Assembly (NCBI RefSeq): GCF_900113065.1
Contig: NZ_FOOA01000001.1
Coordinates: forward strand, 124,001 to 188,000
DNA from: Aureimonas phyllosphaerae
GTDB taxonomy: Bacteria > Pseudomonadota > Alphaproteobacteria > Rhizobiales > Rhizobiaceae
DNA: 64,000 nt
Reading direction: 5' to 3'
The stretch's first letter is position 1; every line of letters begins with the position of its first letter. Below the pieces are notes generated by a model. It saw only the letters and a list, made by a program, of their open reading frames with translations. It was not told the DNA's origin and searched no databases. A program made the translations under genes and the position numbers. Positions 15,826 to 25,897 of the stretch are shown here, piece after piece.

Positions 15826-16971
15826 CTAGAGCCCCAGCGAGAGCTGCGGGCCATCATCCGTCACGGCCTCGTCGGCCTCGGTGTTGAGACCCGAAAGGGA
15901 CACGCCGAGGAGACGGACGGGCCTCGGCATGGGGAAAAGACCCGCGAGCAGCTCTCCGCTGATCCGGGCGATGCCGTCCCTACCCTGGACCTCGTCCTGC
16001 ACCGACCGGCTTCGCGTGATCTGCTGGAAGTCCTGGTACTTGACCTTCAGGGTGACGGTACGACCGCGTATCCCGGTCCTCGCGCAATGGTTCCATACCT
16101 TGTCGATGATTGGAGCCAGGACTTCCGTCATCTCCTCGTAGGAGGAGAGGTCACGCTCGAAGGTGTTCTCGGCGCCGACGGACTTCCTGATGCGATCCGG
16201 GCGGACCGGCCGATCATCGATGCCTCGGGCGATCCAATAGTAGTGGCTCCCCGACTTGCCGAAGTTTTGTCGAAGGGCTTCAATTGACATGGCCCGTAGA
16301 TCTAAGCCAGTGAAGATTCCGAGGCGATTCATCTTCTCCTCGGTCTTCTGTCCGATGCCATGAAACTTCCCGACCCGGAGACCCGCAACGAAAGACGGAG
16401 CCATATCTGGCGTGATCACGAACTGGCCATTCGGCTTGTTCTGATCGGATGCCATCTTGCTCAAGAATTTATTCACGCTGATACCAGCGGATGCTGTCAG
16501 GCTGGTTTCCTCCCAGATGCGAGTCCGTATCTCCCTCGCGATCTGGGTGGCGTACTCTACACCCTTCAGGTTTTCGGTGACGTCGAGGTACGCTTCGTCA
16601 AGCGACAACGGCTCGATCAAGGACGTGTACTCGGAGAAGATCGCCCTGATCTGGAGCGAGACCTCCTTGTACACGTCGAAGCGCGGCTTCACGAACACGA
16701 GCTCGGGGCACGAGCGCTTTGCGGAGACTGACGGCATGGCAGAGTGAACCCCGAAGCGCCTCGCCTCGTAGCTTGCCGCCGCGACCACGCCTCGTTCCCG
16801 CGATCCGCCGACAGCGACGGGTCGGCCGCGCAGCTCGGGGTTGTCCCTTTGCTCCACGCTTGCATAGAAAGCGTCCATGTCGACATGGATGACTTTGCGC
16901 TGACGCGTCGGCTTAAGGGGCGCATCCGACGAGAGTGCGGCCTGCGTATGGTCCGGGTCGGTGGCAGGCAT
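15826..16971 (-). CDS. dinB: DNA polymerase IV, island copy
   Basis: 381 residues from ATG 16971, chosen because GAGG stands seven bases upstream; GTG 17025 or ATG 17019 would extend it but lack a ribosome site. Y-family motifs are intact: VIHVDMDAFYASVEQ (metal-binding Asp), PLSLDEAYLDVT (catalytic Asp-Glu), the little-finger region KSVGAENTFERDL and TLKVKYQDFQQITRS. The C-terminus LSLGL could be a beta-clamp binding motif. Error-prone lesion-bypass polymerase. Its codon choice (for example AATAAATTC for Asn-Lys-Phe) is more AT-rich than the chromosomal dinB fragment next to it, consistent with arrival on the island. A LexA-like box lies upstream. Confidence 0.9.
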   Translation of the reverse strand: MPATDPDHTQAALSSDAPLKPTRQRKVIHVDMDAFYASVEQRDNPELRGRPVAVGGSRERGVVAAASYEARRFGVHSAMPSVSAKRSCPELVFVKPRFDVYKEVSLQIRAIFSEYTSLIEPLSLDEAYLDVTENLKGVEYATQIAREIRTRIWEETSLTASAGISVNKFLSKMASDQNKPNGQFVITPDMAPSFVAGLRVGKFHGIGQKTEEKMNRLGIFTGLDLRAMSIEALRQNFGKSGSHYYWIARGIDDRPVRPDRIRKSVGAENTFERDLSSYEEMTEVLAPIIDKVWNHCARTGIRGRTVTLKVKYQDFQQITRSRSVQDEVQGRDGIARISGELLAGLFPMPRPVRLLGVSLSGLNTEADEAVTDDGPQLSLGL

Positions 16972-17019
16972 TGCTGGACCTCGCGTCCCCCCAGGTTTGG
17001 GCTTCCCCACGTGCTCCAT

Positions 17020-17034
17020 GTTCACGAAATGTAC
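17020..17034 (-). promoter_or_regulatory. Possible LexA box upstream of dinB
   Basis: Plus-strand GTTC-ACGAAAT-GTAC, seven of eight conserved positions of the alphaproteobacterial SOS box GTTC-N7-GTTC. It lies about 50 bases before the preferred dinB start at 16971. SOS control of dinB is expected, but the single mismatch leaves this tentative. Confidence 0.35.
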
Positions 17035-17152
17035 TCTACGGACGAACGTGGCTCAATCGGGGCCAGTCACGCGATCCACAACTGATTGGGTGTTGGTCGA
17101 AGGCTCCCCCATCGGTGCGTACTCCCAGATTACGCCGTGGCCCGCTGAATTT

Positions 17153-17174
17153 AGTTTACGTTTTTTCGTAAACT
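17153..17174. repeat. Perfect inverted repeat near island right edge
   Basis: AGTTTACG (17153-17160), six T, CGTAAACT (17167-17174): an 8-base perfect stem in an AT-rich patch that differs from the GC-rich surroundings. It lies between the intact dinB and the truncated dinB, about 65 bases inside the presumed island boundary. It could be an operator, a bidirectional terminator or a remnant of a mobile-element end. Confidence 0.45.
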
Positions 17175-17237
17175 GTCCGAAAAACCCGAACGATCTCAAT
17201 GGTCTCTCTCTCAGTTGACAGCCGAACCTACTTATAA

Positions 17238-17876
17238 AAGTTCCTCGCCAAGCTCGCCTCCGACCATCGCAAGCCCGACGGGCTCTTCGTGGTGACGCCC
17301 GCGATGGGCGCGGCCTTCGTGGAAACGCTGCCCGTCGGCCGCTTCCACGGCGTCGGCCCGGCGACCGTCGCCAAGATGGAGCGGCTCGGCATCCACACGG
17401 GCGCCGACCTCAAGGCGCAGTCCCTCGCCTTCCTGCAGGAGCGCTTCGGCAAGATCGGCCCCTACTATTACGGCATCTCGCGCGGCATCGACGAGCGTCC
17501 GGTGCGCGCCAACCGCATCCGAAAGTCGGTCGGGGCCGAGAACACGTTCTCCGCCGATCTTCATACGCCGGACGCGATGCGCGAGGCGCTGGGGCCAATC
17601 ATCGACAAGGTCTGGCGGCATTGCGAGGGGGCAGGAACGCGGGGGCGGACCGTGACGCTGAAGGTCAAGTATGCCGACTTCCGCCAGATCACCCGCGCCC
17701 TGTCGTCCGCCGCGCCCGTTGGCTCGCGTGCCGAGATCGAGCGGGCGGCCTTTCGCCTGATCGACGATCTGCCGGCCGATCCACGCGGTGTCCGCCTTCT
17801 CGGCGTGACGCTTTCGGCGCTGACCAACGAAACCATGTCGGCCCCACCGCCCGTCCAGTTCGCGCTGCCGCTGTGA
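17238..17876 (+). pseudogene. dinB: Truncated chromosomal dinB (C-terminal half)
   Basis: In-frame DinB sequence starts at codon AAG 17238 (KFLAKLASDHRKPDG) and runs to the normal end (PPPVQFALPL). The N-terminal roughly 150 residues, including the catalytic Asp and Asp-Glu motifs, are missing. The codon before is TAA. The nearest start is GTG 17289, which could express only the thumb and little-finger part. The remaining region keeps GRFHGVGPATVAKMERLGI and RKSVGAENTFSADL. The break marks the right boundary of the island, which carries its own intact dinB in opposite orientation. Confidence 0.85.
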
Positions 17877-17937
17877 CCGGCGGCTGACGGTCGCAGGTCC
17901 TGATCTATCTTTCGAAGGCCAATCAGGGAGCGCGGGC

Positions 17938-18660
17938 ATGGATACGTTCGACACGATCGGTTTTCTCGGCTTCGACGTCTTCGGCACCGTGGTCGACTGG
18001 CGCACGAGCGTCGCGCGCAGGGCCGAACCGTTTCTCCGGCGTCATGGGATCGACGTCGATCCCTCACGCTTCGCCGACGAATGGCGGGCGGAGTACCAGC
18101 CTTCCATGGAACGGGTGCGGTCAGGCGAGCGCGCGTTCGTGCGGCTCGACATCCTGAACCGCGAGAACTTAGGACGCGTCCTCCTGCGCCATGGCGTCGA
18201 ACCCGCAGCCCTGCCCGACAGCGAACTGGCCGACCTCAACCGCGCGTGGGAGCGGCTCGATCCATGGCCGGACAGCGTCGAAGGGCTGGCACGCCTCAAG
18301 CGTCGTTTCGCGATCGGCCCGATCTCCAACAGCCATATCGCAGGCATGATGAACCTCGCGCGTTTCGGCGGCCTGCCGTGGGACGTGATCGTCGGGGCCG
18401 AGATCGCGCAGACCTACAAGCCGCGGCCGGAAACCTACCTGCGCTCCATCGAAGCCGTCGGCCTGCCGCCCGAACGCGCCGCCATGGTCGCCGCCCACAA
18501 CGACGACCTCGCAGCCGCCAGCGCCCTCGGCCTTCGCACCGTCTTCATCTGCCGACCGCGCGAGCACGGCTCCGAACAAGCGACCGATCTCGAGCCCGCG
18601 CGAGACTGGGACGTGGTGGCGGAGGATCTCGTGGATGCCGCAAGGCAACTGGGATGCTAG
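17938..18660 (+). CDS. Haloacid dehalogenase, type II (HAD superfamily)
   Basis: 240 residues. Motif I LGFDVFGTVVDWR carries the nucleophile Asp; motif II is PISNSH; motif III has YKPRPETYL with the conserved Lys; motif IV is VAAHNDDLAAASALGLRTVF. This set is typical of (S)-2-haloacid dehalogenases and related HAD hydrolases, cytoplasmic enzymes that release halide or phosphate. Physiological substrate is uncertain. It starts 60 bases after the dinB remnant on the same strand and is followed at once by arsC. Confidence 0.85.
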   Translation: MDTFDTIGFLGFDVFGTVVDWRTSVARRAEPFLRRHGIDVDPSRFADEWRAEYQPSMERVRSGERAFVRLDILNRENLGRVLLRHGVEPAALPDSELADLNRAWERLDPWPDSVEGLARLKRRFAIGPISNSHIAGMMNLARFGGLPWDVIVGAEIAQTYKPRPETYLRSIEAVGLPPERAAMVAAHNDDLAAASALGLRTVFICRPREHGSEQATDLEPARDWDVVAEDLVDAARQLGC

Positions 18661-18701
18661 ACCGCCCCGCCGCGCCTCTTTCTTCCGACCCGGACCCCAC
18701 G

Positions 18702-19106
18702 ATGAGCGTCACGATCTACCACAACCCCGCCTGCGGCACGTCCCGCAACGTTCTGGAGATGATCCGCCAATCGGGTGAGGATCCGACGGTGATCGAGTAC
18801 CTGAAGACGCCGCCGAGCCGCGAGCGTCTCGTCGAACTGATCGGCGCGATGGGTCTGGGCCCACGTGAGCTCCTGCGCGAGAAGGGCACGCCCTATGCCG
18901 AACTCGGCCTCGACGATCCCGCGCTCTCCGACGATGCGATCCTCGACGCCATGATGGCGCACCCGATCCTGATCAACCGTCCGATCGTCGTGACGGCCAA
19001 GGGCACGGCCCTATGCCGCCCGTCGGAACGTGTGCTGGAGCTCCTGGAGCGTCCTGTGGCGTGCTTCCGCAAGGAGGACGGCGAAATGGTCGGCCCAACC
19101 GCCTGA
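18702..19106 (+). CDS. arsC: Arsenate reductase-like protein (glutaredoxin-coupled ArsC type)
   Basis: 134 residues from ATG 18702; an in-frame ATG at 18654 overlapping the preceding gene would add sixteen unconserved residues. The thioredoxin-like motif IYHNPACGTSRNVLEMI holds the single active-site Cys, and HPILINRPIVVT carries the conserved Pro/Arg region. ArsC of this type reduces arsenate using glutathione and glutaredoxin; ArsC/Spx-like relatives also exist. No arsB, acr3 or arsR neighbour is visible, so a role in arsenic resistance is not supported by context. Confidence 0.82.
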   Translation: MSVTIYHNPACGTSRNVLEMIRQSGEDPTVIEYLKTPPSRERLVELIGAMGLGPRELLREKGTPYAELGLDDPALSDDAILDAMMAHPILINRPIVVTAKGTALCRPSERVLELLERPVACFRKEDGEMVGPTA

Positions 19107-19117
19107 AACGTTCGGCT

Positions 19118-20197
19118 TCAAGGCACGATGTTGGAGCCGCGGATCGCTTCGCACACGGCGTCCGTCACCTCCTTCGTCGTGGCCGTGCCGCCGACGTCCG
19201 GCGTCATCACGCCACCGCCCGTCACCGTCTCGACGGCATGCATCAGGCGCCGGGCGGCCTGCGGCTGTCCGAGATGCTCCAGCATCTGCGCCGCCGTCCA
19301 GAAGGTCGCGACGGGATTGGCGATGCCCTTGCCGGTGATGTCGAAGGCCGAACCGTGGATCGGCTCGAACATGGAGGGGAAGCGCCGCTCCGGGTCGATG
19401 TTGGCCGTCGGCGCGACCCCGAGACTTCCGGCCAGCGCACCGGCGAGGTCCGAGAGGATGTCGGCATGGAGGTTGGTTGCGACGATCGTGTCGAGGCTTT
19501 GCGGCTTGAGCGTCATCCGCACCGTCATCGCGTCGACCAGCATCTTGTCCCAGGTCACATCGGGAAATTCGACCGACACCTCCGCCGCGATCTCGTCCCA
19601 CATCACCAGGCCGAAGCGCTGGGCGTTGGACTTCGTCACGACAGTCAGGAGTTTGCGCGGGCGCGACTGCGCGAGGCGGAAGGCATAGCGCATGATCCGG
19701 GTGACGCCGACGCGCGTGAAGATCGCGACCTCGGTCGCGACCTCCTCCGGCAGGCCGCGATGGGCACGCCCGCCGTGGCCGGAATATTCGCCTTCCGAGT
19801 TCTCCCGCACGATCACCCAGTCGAGGTCGCCGGGCTTCACGCCGGCGAGCGGCGAGACGATGCCGGGCAGGAGCTTGGTCGGGCGCACGTTGGCGTACTG
19901 GTCGAAGCCTTGGCAGATCGGCAGACGCAGCCCCCACAGCGTGACGTGATCGGGCACATCGGGCGCGCCCACGGCGCCGAAGAAGATGGCGTCGAAACCC
20001 TTCAGCTGCTCGGTGCCGTCCGCCGGCATCATGACGCTGTGCTTCCGGTAGTAGTCCGACCCCCAGTCGAACTGCGTCACGTCCAGCCTGAAGCCACCGC
20101 CGCGCCGCTCTAGCGCCTCCAGCGCCTGAAGGCCAGCGGCGATGACCTCCGGCCCGATGCCGTCGGCGGGAATGGCGGCGATCCTGTAGGTCTGCAT
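19118..20197 (-). CDS. Tartrate/D-malate dehydrogenase-like beta-decarboxylating enzyme
   Basis: 359 residues. IAAIPADGIGPEV begins the isocitrate/isopropylmalate dehydrogenase fold. VRENSEGEYSGHGGR is typical of the TtuC/DmlA branch. DAMTVRMTLKPQSLDTIVATNLHADILSDLAG holds the metal-binding Asp residues and FEPIHGSAFDITGKGIANP the NAD-binding loop. Members oxidatively decarboxylate tartrate or D-malate with NAD and Mn or Mg. Which acid is used cannot be told. Monocistronic by appearance, convergent with arsC and divergent from the CDF gene. Confidence 0.85.
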   Translation of the reverse strand: MQTYRIAAIPADGIGPEVIAAGLQALEALERRGGGFRLDVTQFDWGSDYYRKHSVMMPADGTEQLKGFDAIFFGAVGAPDVPDHVTLWGLRLPICQGFDQYANVRPTKLLPGIVSPLAGVKPGDLDWVIVRENSEGEYSGHGGRAHRGLPEEVATEVAIFTRVGVTRIMRYAFRLAQSRPRKLLTVVTKSNAQRFGLVMWDEIAAEVSVEFPDVTWDKMLVDAMTVRMTLKPQSLDTIVATNLHADILSDLAGALAGSLGVAPTANIDPERRFPSMFEPIHGSAFDITGKGIANPVATFWTAAQMLEHLGQPQAARRLMHAVETVTGGGVMTPDVGGTATTKEVTDAVCEAIRGSNIVP

Positions 20198-20345
20198 GGC
20201 GGCGTCATCCTCCTGGCGTCGCGAACCGGCTTACGGGGTTTCGGCCGCCGGATGAAGTCGCACGCGCTGCGCAGCTCCCGCCCCGCCCTCGACCTTTTCC
20301 CCACCCGCGCCAATTTCGGCAGCGATCAACTATGGGTGATGGCGC

Positions 20346-21281
20346 GTGGCAGACGGTTCGAAGACGGTGGTCTACGCGGCATTGGCGGGCAACGCGCTCA
20401 TCGCCGCGACGAAGTTCGCCGCCGCCTTCTTCACCGGTTCGTCGGCGATGCTCAGCGAGGGTGTGCATTCCCTTGTCGACACCGGCAACGAGGTGCTCCT
20501 CCTTTATGGCATGCGTCGCGCGGGCCGCCCGCCGGACCGCACGCATCCGCTCGGCCACGGACGCGAGCTCTATTTCTGGAGCTTCATCGTCGCCCTTCTC
20601 GTCTTCGCGCTCGGCGCCGGCGTGTCGATCTACCAGGGCATCCACCACATCATGGAGCCCGAGCCGATCGACAATGTCGGCTGGAACTACGGGGTGCTCG
20701 CGGCGTCGTTCCTCTTCGAAGGCTTCTCCTGGGTCGTAGCGCTCCGCGAATTCCGAGAGCAGAAGGGATCGGCCGGCTATGTCGAGGCGATCACGCGCAG
20801 CAAGGACCCGACGACCTTCACGGTGCTTCTCGAGGACAGCGCGGCGCTGATCGGCCTTGCTATCGCGTTTGTCGGTATCTTTCTCGCGCAAGCGCTCGGA
20901 CGACCGGAGCTCGATGGCGTGGCCTCGGTCGGCATCGGCATCGTGCTGGCGGGCGTCGCGATCTTCCTCGCCCGCGAGAGCAAGGGCCTGCTGATCGGCG
21001 AGCCGGCGCTACCGGCCGTGCAGGCCGCGATCCTCAAGACGGCGGAGGCGGACCCGGCGATCCAGAAGGCGAACGGCGTGATCACCACCCAGCTCGGGCC
21101 GCGCCAGATCGTGGTCGCGCTCAGCGTCGAGTTCGAGGATCACATGACCGCGCCCGAGATCGAAACCTGCGTCCAGCGGTTGGAGGCGCGCGTGAAGGCC
21201 GAACTGCCCGACGTGACCACCGTCTTCGTCAAGCCGCAGACGGCCGGCACCTGGGCGAAGCGCGCCAGCGCGATCCGGTGA
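20346..21281 (+). CDS. Cation diffusion facilitator transporter
   Basis: 311 residues from GTG 20346. About six transmembrane helices and the CDF signature SSAMLSEGVHSLVDTGNEVLLLYG, with the metal-site Asp/His pattern continued at HPLGHGRELYFWSF. The C-terminal cytoplasmic domain of about 90 residues is present. CDF proteins export Zn, Fe, Mn or Co in exchange for protons. The HSLVDTGNE helix, with DxxxN rather than HxxxD, is the kind seen in the iron/zinc group (FieF-like or ZnT9-like); the metal is not certain. Confidence 0.85.
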   Translation: MADGSKTVVYAALAGNALIAATKFAAAFFTGSSAMLSEGVHSLVDTGNEVLLLYGMRRAGRPPDRTHPLGHGRELYFWSFIVALLVFALGAGVSIYQGIHHIMEPEPIDNVGWNYGVLAASFLFEGFSWVVALREFREQKGSAGYVEAITRSKDPTTFTVLLEDSAALIGLAIAFVGIFLAQALGRPELDGVASVGIGIVLAGVAIFLARESKGLLIGEPALPAVQAAILKTAEADPAIQKANGVITTQLGPRQIVVALSVEFEDHMTAPEIETCVQRLEARVKAELPDVTTVFVKPQTAGTWAKRASAIR

Positions 21282-21296
21282 CGCGGACGCGCCCCG

Positions 21297-23309
21297 TCAT
21301 TCGAATTCGAGGATGACGAAGTCGGCGGGCAGGCTGTCGCCGACCGCCGCGTGCACCGCGCCGATCGTCGCGGCCTTCGGCGCCCTGAGGTTGTTCTCCA
21401 TCTTCATCGCCTCGATGGTGCCCAGCACCTGCCCCGCTTCCACACGATCTCCCCGCTTCACACCGAGCCGCGTCAGGAGGCCCGGCATCGGGCAGATCAA
21501 AAGGCGCGACAGGTCCGGCGGCTCCTTGTGGAGCATGTGGCGAGACAGTTCGAACACCCGCGGCAGGGAAACGCGAACCTCGTGGGTCGCGCCGCGCGTC
21601 GTCATGCGCGCGCCCGTCAGGGTCGGCCGGATGCGCAGCGACAGGTCCTCGCCCTCGAACCGCAATCGCGCCATCGCCTCGCCGAACCGCCAGTCGAGGG
21701 CGACCGGCACGGGTCCGGATCCATCGATCGAGACACGACGCTCGCCGCCTTCGCCGGAGACGACGACCTCGAAACGTTGGTCGCCGAGTTGCGCGATGCG
21801 CGCGGCATTCGGCCGGATCGGCGGCCCGAGCTGACCGTCGATCCGGGCATCGCGATCGGCCCGGAGAACCGAGACGAGAACGCCGGCCACCGCAAGCTTT
21901 CGCGCCAGCGCCGCGTCCGGTTCGGTGCCGGTGAAGCCTTCAGGATACTCCTCCGCGATGAAGCCGGTGGTAAGGTGCCCGTCGCGAAATCGCGGGTGCT
22001 GCATGATTGCGGAGAGGAAATCGATGTTGTTGCCGAGGCCGCTCAGCTCGAAGCGGTCGAGCGCCTCGACCTGACGGTTGATGGCTTCGCCCCGCGTCGA
22101 ACCGTGGGTCACGAGCTTGGCGATCATCGGGTCGTAGAACATCGAGACCTCGCTGCCCTCGGCGACGCCGTCGTCGACGCGAACGCCGTCGCGGGACGCC
22201 GGCGGGCGATAGCGGGTCAGGCGGCCGGTCGACGGCAGGAAACCGCGATACGGGTCTTCCGCATAGATGCGGGTCTCGATCGACCAGCCATCGAGGCGAA
22301 CGTCGTCCTGACCGATCCGCAGCGGCTCGCCCGCCGCGACCCGGATCATTTCCTCGACGAGATCGAGCTCGGTGACCATCTCGGTCACCGGATGCTCCAC
22401 CTGAAGACGCGTGTTCATCTCCAGGAAATAGAAACTCTTTCCCGTCGGATCGGCGCCGGAGACGATGAGCTCGACCGTACCCGCCGAATGGTAGCCGACG
22501 GCCTTGGCGAGCGCGACGGCCTGTTCGCCCATCGCCTGCCGCATCTCGGGCGTGACGAAGGGCGACGGCGCTTCCTCGACCACCTTCTGGTGCCGCCGCT
22601 GGATCGAGCACTCGCGCTCGCCGAGGTAGAGGACGGTACCATGCTTGTCGCCGAGCACCTGGATCTCGATGTGGCGGGGACTCTCGATGAACTTCTCGAT
22701 GAAGACGCGGTCGTCGCCGAAGCTCGCCAGCCCCTCACGCCTGACCGCCTCGAAGCCCTCGCGCACGTCGCCCTCGCCCCAAGCGAGCCGCATACCCTTG
22801 CCGCCGCCGCCGGCAGAAGCCTTCATCATCACGGGAAAGCCGATCTCGGACGCGATCCGCACGGCATCGTCCGTGCTCTCGATCTCGCCGAGAAAGCCGG
22901 GAACGACGTTGACGCCGGCCGCCTTCGCCAGCTTCTTGGACTGGATCTTGTCGCCCATCGCCGCGATGGCGCCGGGCGGCGGGCCGACGAAGGCGATGCC
23001 GGCGTCCTCGCAGGCGCGCGCGAAGCTCTCGCGCTCCGAGAGGAAGCCGTAGCCGGGGTGAATGCAGTCGGCGCCGGTCGCCTTCGCGGCCTCGAGAATG
23101 AGGTCGGCGCGCAGGTAGCTTTCCGCCGCGGGCGCCGGCCCGAGGCGCACGGCCTCGTCCGCCATACGAACATGCGGGCTCAGCGCGTCGGCATCGGAAT
23201 AGACGGCGACGGTCGCGATGCCCATCCGCTTGGCGGTGCGTATGATGCGGCAGGCGATCTCGCCTCGATTGGCGATCAGGATCTTACGGAACACGGGGGA
23301 CGCTTTCAT
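21297..23309 (-). CDS. pccA: Propionyl-CoA (acetyl-CoA) carboxylase alpha subunit
   Basis: 670 residues from ATG 23309, which overlaps the mutase stop by four bases. The biotin carboxylase domain starts [24 protein letters not shown], with the ATP-grasp glycine loop [11 protein letters not shown] and [16 protein letters not shown] middle BT-like domain follows. The C-terminal biotinyl domain has the acceptor lysine in EAMKMENN. The subunit carboxylates biotin with bicarbonate and ATP for the PccB partner. The reading frame extends upstream to 23915 only as a shadow of the mutase gene. Last gene of the propionate operon. Confidence 0.93.
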   Translation of the reverse strand: MKASPVFRKILIANRGEIACRIIRTAKRMGIATVAVYSDADALSPHVRMADEAVRLGPAPAAESYLRADLILEAAKATGADCIHPGYGFLSERESFARACEDAGIAFVGPPPGAIAAMGDKIQSKKLAKAAGVNVVPGFLGEIESTDDAVRIASEIGFPVMMKASAGGGGKGMRLAWGEGDVREGFEAVRREGLASFGDDRVFIEKFIESPRHIEIQVLGDKHGTVLYLGERECSIQRRHQKVVEEAPSPFVTPEMRQAMGEQAVALAKAVGYHSAGTVELIVSGADPTGKSFYFLEMNTRLQVEHPVTEMVTELDLVEEMIRVAAGEPLRIGQDDVRLDGWSIETRIYAEDPYRGFLPSTGRLTRYRPPASRDGVRVDDGVAEGSEVSMFYDPMIAKLVTHGSTRGEAINRQVEALDRFELSGLGNNIDFLSAIMQHPRFRDGHLTTGFIAEEYPEGFTGTEPDAALARKLAVAGVLVSVLRADRDARIDGQLGPPIRPNAARIAQLGDQRFEVVVSGEGGERRVSIDGSGPVPVALDWRFGEAMARLRFEGEDLSLRIRPTLTGARMTTRGATHEVRVSLPRVFELSRHMLHKEPPDLSRLLICPMPGLLTRLGVKRGDRVEAGQVLGTIEAMKMENNLRAPKAATIGAVHAAVGDSLPADFVILEFE

Positions 23310-25468
23310 TCTGCGGCGCTGCGATCGCCGGTGTCGCCGACCGGCGGCATGTTGTGGCCGAGGAGGCGCAGCACTTCGGCCGCCGCCTCCACGAGATTGG
23401 TGCCGGGCCCGAAGATCGCATGGACACCGGCGCGGCGAAGCGCGTCGTAGTCCTGCGCCGGGATGACGCCGCCGGCCACGATCTTGATGTCGGAGCGGCC
23501 GAGTTCGCCGAGGCGCGCGATCAGGTCCGGGATCAGCGTCTTGTGGCCGGCCGCCAGTGACGAGGCGCCGACGATATCGACCTCGCGCTCCACCGCGAGA
23601 GCCGCGGCCTCGTCCGGCGTCTGGAACAGGGGGCCCGGCACGATCTCGAAGCCGAGATCGCCGAACATCGAGGACACGAGGTTGGCGCCGCGATCGTGCC
23701 CGTCCTGCCCCATCTTGGCGACCAGCATGCGCGGCCGACGCCCGAGGCGCCGCTCCGTCGCCGCCACGGCGTCCGTCAGACGCGTCCAGCGGGGATCGTC
23801 GGCGTAGGCTCCGCCATAGACGCCGCTGACCGGCCGAGGCTGCGTATCGAAACGGCCGAAGACGTCTTCCATCGCCGCCGAGATCTCGCCGAGCGTCGCA
23901 CGGGCTCTCGCGCATGCCACGGCCAGCTCGAGGAGGTTGCCGCGGCCGGCAGCTCCTTGGCGCAGGGCATCCAGCGCGGCCCTGACGGCCTCGGCGTCGC
24001 GCTCGGCCTTGACCCTTTCGATCCGCGCGACCTGCGCCTCGCGGACGGCATGGTTGTCGACGTCGAGAATCTCGATCGGCGCCTCGGCCTCCAGCCGGTA
24101 GCGATTGACGCCGACGATCACGTCCTCGCCGCGGTCGACCCGCGCGGCCTTGGCCGCCGCGGCTTCCTCGATCATCGCCTTCGGCCAGCCGGCCGCAACG
24201 GCCTTGGCCATCCCGCCCTCAGCACGGATGCGCTCGATGAGCGCCCAAGCCCCGTCCACCAAGGCCTTGGTCAGGCTCTCGACGTAGTAGGAGCCACCGA
24301 GCGGATCGACCACCCGGGTCATGCCCGTCTCCTCCTGGAGGACGAGCTGCGTGTTGCGCGCGATGCGGGCGGAGAAGTCGGTCGGCAGCGCGATCGCCTC
24401 GTCCAGCGCATTGGTGTGAAGCGACTGCGTGCCGCCGAGCATCGCCGCCATGGCCTCGATCGTGGTGCGCATGACGTTGTTATAGGGGTCCTGCTCGGTC
24501 AGCGAGACGCCGCTCGTCTGGCAGTGGGTGCGCAGCATCTTGGAGCGCTCGTCCTTCGCCCCGAGCTCCGTCATCGCCCGGTGCCAGAGGACGCGCGCGG
24601 CGCGCAGCTTGGCGACCTCCATGAAGAAGTTCATGCCGATGGCGAAGAAGAAGGACAGGCGCCCGGCGAACTTGTCGATGTCGAGGCCGGACGCCACGCC
24701 GTAGCGCACATATTCCATGCCGTCGGCGATGGTGAAGGCGAGCTCCTGGAGCTGCGTCGCCCCCGCCTCCTGCATGTGGTAGCCGGAGATCGAGATCGAG
24801 TTGAACTTCGGCATCTCGGCGCTGGTATAGGCGAAGATGTCCGAGACGATCCGCATCGAGGGCTCGGGCGGATAGATATACGTGTTTCGGACCATGAACT
24901 CCTTGAGGATGTCGTTCTGGATGGTCCCGTCAAGCCGGTTGCGGGGCACCCCCTGCTCCTCGCCGGCGACGATGAAGAAGGCGAGGACCGGGATCACCGC
25001 CCCGTTCATGGTCATCGACACCGACATCTCGCTCAAGGGGATGCCGTCGAAGAGGATCTTCATGTCCTCGACGGTGTCGATCGCGACGCCCGCCTTGCCG
25101 ACGTCGCCGACGACGCGGGGGTGATCCGAATCGTAGCCGCGATGGGTGGCGAGGTCGAAGGCGACCGACAGGCCCTTCTGGCCCGCCGCGAGATTGCGGC
25201 GATAGAAGGCGTTGGACTCTTCGGCGGTCGAAAACCCGGCATATTGCCTGATCGTCCAGGGGCGCCCGGCATACATCGAAGCGCGCACGCCGCGTGTGAA
25301 AGGCGCGAAGCCCGGCAGGCCGGGATCCCAGCTGGCGACGTCCTCGGCGGTGTAGAGAGGCTTGACCGTGATCCCCTCGGGCGTCTCCCAGTCGAGATCG
25401 CGGCCCTTCACCTCGCGCGCCGCCAGCGCGTCCCAGTCCCGCAGCGAAGGCCGCTCAGTGTCCGCCAT
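23306..25468 (-). CDS. Methylmalonyl-CoA mutase, single-chain
   Basis: 720 residues. The catalytic TIM barrel includes [21 protein letters not shown] and [15 protein letters not shown]. The C-terminal cobalamin-binding domain has [14 protein letters not shown] (DxHxxG, the lower-axial His) followed by [10 protein letters not shown] and [11 protein letters not shown]. Converts (R)-methylmalonyl-CoA to succinyl-CoA using adenosylcobalamin. Single-chain length is the usual bacterial alpha-like form. It overlaps the epimerase gene by 14 bases and pccA by four, so all are one transcript. No MeaB/ArgK chaperone gene is adjacent. Confidence 0.95.
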   Translation of the reverse strand: MADTERPSLRDWDALAAREVKGRDLDWETPEGITVKPLYTAEDVASWDPGLPGFAPFTRGVRASMYAGRPWTIRQYAGFSTAEESNAFYRRNLAAGQKGLSVAFDLATHRGYDSDHPRVVGDVGKAGVAIDTVEDMKILFDGIPLSEMSVSMTMNGAVIPVLAFFIVAGEEQGVPRNRLDGTIQNDILKEFMVRNTYIYPPEPSMRIVSDIFAYTSAEMPKFNSISISGYHMQEAGATQLQELAFTIADGMEYVRYGVASGLDIDKFAGRLSFFFAIGMNFFMEVAKLRAARVLWHRAMTELGAKDERSKMLRTHCQTSGVSLTEQDPYNNVMRTTIEAMAAMLGGTQSLHTNALDEAIALPTDFSARIARNTQLVLQEETGMTRVVDPLGGSYYVESLTKALVDGAWALIERIRAEGGMAKAVAAGWPKAMIEEAAAAKAARVDRGEDVIVGVNRYRLEAEAPIEILDVDNHAVREAQVARIERVKAERDAEAVRAALDALRQGAAGRGNLLELAVACARARATLGEISAAMEDVFGRFDTQPRPVSGVYGGAYADDPRWTRLTDAVAATERRLGRRPRMLVAKMGQDGHDRGANLVSSMFGDLGFEIVPGPLFQTPDEAAALAVEREVDIVGASSLAAGHKTLIPDLIARLGELGRSDIKIVAGGVIPAQDYDALRRAGVHAIFGPGTNLVEAAAEVLRLLGHNMPPVGDTGDRSAAE

Positions 25469-25871
25469 CGGGGGCCTCCATGAGTTCGATCAGAACGCCG
25501 CCCATGTCGCGCGGGTGCAGGAAGACGATCCGCGTCCCGTGGGCGCCGATGCGCGGGGGTCCGAGCGCGCGGACGCCTCGGGATGCAAGGTCCGCGATTG
25601 CGGCATCGAGATCGGCGACCTCGAAACAGAGATGGTGCTGCCCGCCGGCCGGATTGCGCTGGAGAAAACCGGCGACCGGCGAGGCGTCGTCCAGCGGTTC
25701 GATGAGTTCGACCTGCGTGTTCCCGGCGTCGACGAAGCAGACCTTCACGCCCTGCTCGGGCAGATCGAAGGGCGTGCCGACCGCCTCCGTGCCGAACAGC
25801 GCAGCGTAGTGCTCGCCCGCGCGCGCGATCGAGGGGGTCGCCACCCCGACATGGTTCAAGCGTCCGAACAT
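25455..25871 (-). CDS. mce: Methylmalonyl-CoA epimerase
   Basis: 138 residues from ATG 25871, chosen for GGGAGG seven bases upstream. An in-frame ATG at 25901, overlapping the pccB stop, would add ten residues. Vicinal-oxygen-chelate fold: [59 protein letters not shown]. The metal ligands His, Gln, His and Glu are all in place. Interconverts (S)- and (R)-methylmalonyl-CoA between the carboxylase and the mutase. Its position between pccB and the mutase fits the pathway order. Confidence 0.92.
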   Translation of the reverse strand: MFGRLNHVGVATPSIARAGEHYAALFGTEAVGTPFDLPEQGVKVCFVDAGNTQVELIEPLDDASPVAGFLQRNPAGGQHHLCFEVADLDAAIADLASRGVRALGPPRIGAHGTRIVFLHPRDMGGVLIELMEAPDGGH

Positions 25872-25897
25872 CGCGGGGCCTCCCGTCCCTCTGTCGT

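Noticed and set aside
15423-15887. 154-codon frame downstream of the Xre gene
   Set aside because: Low-complexity Arg/Gly/Pro product that runs into the 3' end of dinB on the other strand.
17215-17238. TTGACA / TATAAA promoter before the dinB remnant
   Set aside because: Spacer of 12 bases is too short for a sigma-70 promoter.
21297-23915. 872-codon frame around pccA
   Set aside because: The first 202 codons are a shadow of the mutase gene; biotin carboxylase homology starts at 23309 with a four-base overlap.
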